A DNA stretch of 7,496 nucleotides from an uncultured Thiotrichaceae bacterium (GTDB lineage Bacteria > Pseudomonadota > Gammaproteobacteria > Thiotrichales > Thiotrichaceae), in the NCBI GenBank assembly GCA_902727945.1, contig CACVAV010000131.1:1-7496 (forward strand), written 5' to 3'. The first letter of the stretch is position 1, and each line of letters opens with the position of its first letter. The notes under the pieces were generated by a model that ran no database searches, was not told the DNA's origin, and worked only from the letters and a program-made list of their open reading frames with translations. Of the stretch, positions 5,934-7,496 are shown one piece after another. The position numbers were made by a program, and so were the translations under genes.

Positions 5934-7496
5934 TTAGTTCGCGTCATTTGCCCACTCGCGCAGCACAAATTTTTGTACTTTGCCGGTTGAGGTGCGCGGC
6001 AGATCAACAAAAATCACTTTCTTTGGTGTTTTGAACCGTGCCATGTGACCACGGCAATAATCCATAACGTCCTGCTCGCTGAGATTGGCCTGATCAGCCA
6101 GCTTGATAAATGCGCACGGGACTTCACCCCACTTTTCATCGCGTTTAGCGACTACGGCGACATCTTCAATATCCGGATGCTGGTACAGCACCTCTTCGAT
6201 TTCGACGCTGGAAATATTTTCACCACCGGAAATAATAATGTCTTTGGAGCGATCCTTGATTTCGATGTAACCATCTGAATGCCACACTGCCAGATCACCG
6301 GAATGGAACCAGCCACCGGCAAAAGATTCGTCGGTGGTTGGCGGGTTCTTCAGATAACCTTTCATGACAATATTGCCGCGCATAAAGACTTCGCCGATGG
6401 TTTCACCGTCTTTGGGCATCGGAGTCAAGGTATCCGGGTCAGCGACCATCAGACCTTCCTGCATGGTGACACGCACACCCTGTCGGGCTTTTAGCTTGGC
6501 TTTCTCACCCGAGCTACGGTCGTTCCAGTCGTCTTTCCACTCGCAGACCACACAAGGGCCATAGGTTTCCGTCAGCCCGTAAACATGGGTGACGATAAAG
6601 CCCATTTCTTCCATTTTCTGAATCACCGCCGCCGGTGGCGGCGCTCCGGCAGTCATCACTTTCACACTGTGCTCGATGCCCGCTTTTTGCGCTTCCGGCG
6701 CAGCGGCGATCATGCTTAATACAATCGGTGCACCACAGAAATGATCGACTTTTTCAGACTTAATCAGCGCCAGAATTTTCTCAGCCCGCACATGGCGCAG
6801 ACAAACATTGACTCCGGCGATGGCCGCGACTGTCCACGGGAAACACCAGCCATTGCAGTGAAACATCGGTAATGTCCACAGATAAACCGCATGCCCCGGC
6901 ATACCCCATGACGTGACATTGCTGATTGCATTGAGATAAGCGCCGCGATGATGGTAAACCACACCCTTTGGATTTCCGGTGGTGCCCGAGGTGTAATTCA
7001 GGCTGATGGCATTCCACTCATCAGTAGGTTTTTGCCAGTCGAAATTTACATCACCTTTAGCAATAAATTGCTCATAAGTCATTTCGCCTAACAACTCGCC
7101 ATCCTGAAAAGACGGGTCATCAATATCAATCACTAACGGTTTATTTTCTACCAGAGTCAGCGCTTCCCTGACCACCGGCGACATTTCCCGTTCAGTGATC
7201 AGCACCTTGGCTTCGCCGTGCTCCAGAATAAATGCGACGGCAGCTGCATCCAGGCGGGTATTAATCGAGTTCAGCACAGCACCGGCCATCGGTATGCCAA
7301 AATGTGCCTCGAAATGCTCCGGCAGATTCGGGCACATAATTGCTACCGTATCGCCTTCACCGATCCCCTGTTGCGTTAGCGCACAGGCTAACTGACAGCA
7401 GCGTTCATAGGTCTCAGCCCAGGTACGGGACACACCTGCATCACTGTGGACAACGGCTATCTTGTCGGGGTGTACCGTGGCAGCACGTTCGATAAA
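5934..7496 (-). CDS. Acyl-CoA synthetase (AMP-binding superfamily), N-terminus cut by window edge
   Basis: This enzyme activates a carboxylic acid with ATP and CoA through an acyl-adenylate. The frame stays open to the right edge: 520 residues are visible, beginning FIERAATVHPDKIAVVHSD. The GTG at 7433 (before SRTWAETYE) is internal, because that upstream stretch is the usual start of the AMP-binding domain. About 20-25 residues are probably missing from the roughly 545-residue family. Motifs by visible residue: P-loop YTSGTTGNPKG (168-178), WTLPMFHCNGWCFPW (207-221), YGLTET (306-311), GWFHSGD (395-401), hinge DRSKDIIISGGENIS (415-429), and catalytic lysine K506 in TSTGKVQK. VYHHRGAYLNAISN and the HCNGWCFPW block point to the bacterial medium/long-chain acyl-CoA synthetase group that also includes plant AAE-type ligases, rather than acetyl-CoA synthetase or classical FadD. 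It is followed after 33 bp by the acyl-CoA dehydrogenase gene. DmdB-like methylmercaptopropionate ligase is an alternative, less favoured. Confidence 0.93.
   Translation of the reverse strand, partial: FIERAATVHPDKIAVVHSDAGVSRTWAETYERCCQLACALTQQGIGEGDTVAIMCPNLPEHFEAHFGIPMAGAVLNSINTRLDAAAVAFILEHGEAKVLITEREMSPVVREALTLVENKPLVIDIDDPSFQDGELLGEMTYEQFIAKGDVNFDWQKPTDEWNAISLNYTSGTTGNPKGVVYHHRGAYLNAISNVTSWGMPGHAVYLWTLPMFHCNGWCFPWTVAAIAGVNVCLRHVRAEKILALIKSEKVDHFCGAPIVLSMIAAAPEAQKAGIEHSVKVMTAGAPPPAAVIQKMEEMGFIVTHVYGLTETYGPCVVCEWKDDWNDRSSGEKAKLKARQGVRVTMQEGLMVADPDTLTPMPKDGETIGEVFMRGNIVMKGYLKNPPTTDESFAGGWFHSGDLAVWHSDGYIEIKDRSKDIIISGGENISSVEIEEVLYQHPDIEDVAVVAKRDEKWGEVPCAFIKLADQANLSEQDVMDYCRGHMARFKTPKKVIFVDLPRTSTGKVQKFVLREWANDAN

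Noticed and set aside
6764..7017. Short minus-strand open frames overlapping the synthetase in another frame
   Set aside because: They lie wholly inside the conserved AMP-binding domain in a different frame and have no recognisable domain.
5934..7433. Synthetase beginning at GTG 7433 as a complete gene
   Set aside because: The same frame continues to the window edge with the family N-terminal sequence (FIERAATVHPDKIAVVHSD). Starting at 7433 would remove conserved residues and there is no good ribosome site, so the gene is truncated by the window.

Overview
All six genes in this window lie on the minus strand, so transcription runs from the right edge (7496) to the left edge (1). The DNA is close to balanced in GC and almost fully coding. 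ETF, ETF-QO, acyl-CoA dehydrogenase and AMP-ligase sequences of this type are typical of a heterotrophic proteobacterium. I favour a gammaproteobacterium, but this rests on remembered protein similarity and is not proven. I see no tRNA, rRNA, CRISPR, insertion sequence, integrase or other mobile signature.

In transcription order the layout is as follows. (1) 7496-5934: an acyl-CoA synthetase of the AMP-binding superfamily, with its N-terminus cut off by the window edge. (2) 5900-4131: a large, about 590-residue acyl-CoA dehydrogenase of the DmdC/AcdA-like type, 33 bp downstream. (3) 4067-2682: a polytopic permease resembling the NCS2 (xanthine/uracil/AzgA) fold, after a 63-bp gap holding a weak hairpin and T-run. 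(4) A gap of about 208 bp with a likely terminator for the permease and a control region for the next operon. (5) 2473-1709: etfB. (6) 1712-783: etfA, overlapping etfB by ATGA. (7) 779 to the left edge: the first 259 residues of ETF-ubiquinone oxidoreductase (ETF-QO), whose GTG start sits one codon after the etfA stop.

The genes fit a single route. A carboxylic acid, possibly imported by the permease, is activated to its CoA thioester by the synthetase. The FAD-dependent dehydrogenase introduces the alpha-beta double bond. The electrons pass to the EtfAB heterodimer and then through the membrane-associated ETF-QO to the ubiquinone pool. The substrate cannot be read from sequence: medium or long-chain fatty acids and 3-methylmercaptopropionate (the DMSP demethylation product) are both compatible with the enzyme families. 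Hydratase, thiolase and DmdD-type enzymes are not in the window.

Nothing here is a clearly new system. The points most worth a second look are the uncharacterised permease inside an acyl-CoA oxidation cluster, the inverted repeats upstream of etfB, and the in-frame, six-base etfA/ETF-QO junction.
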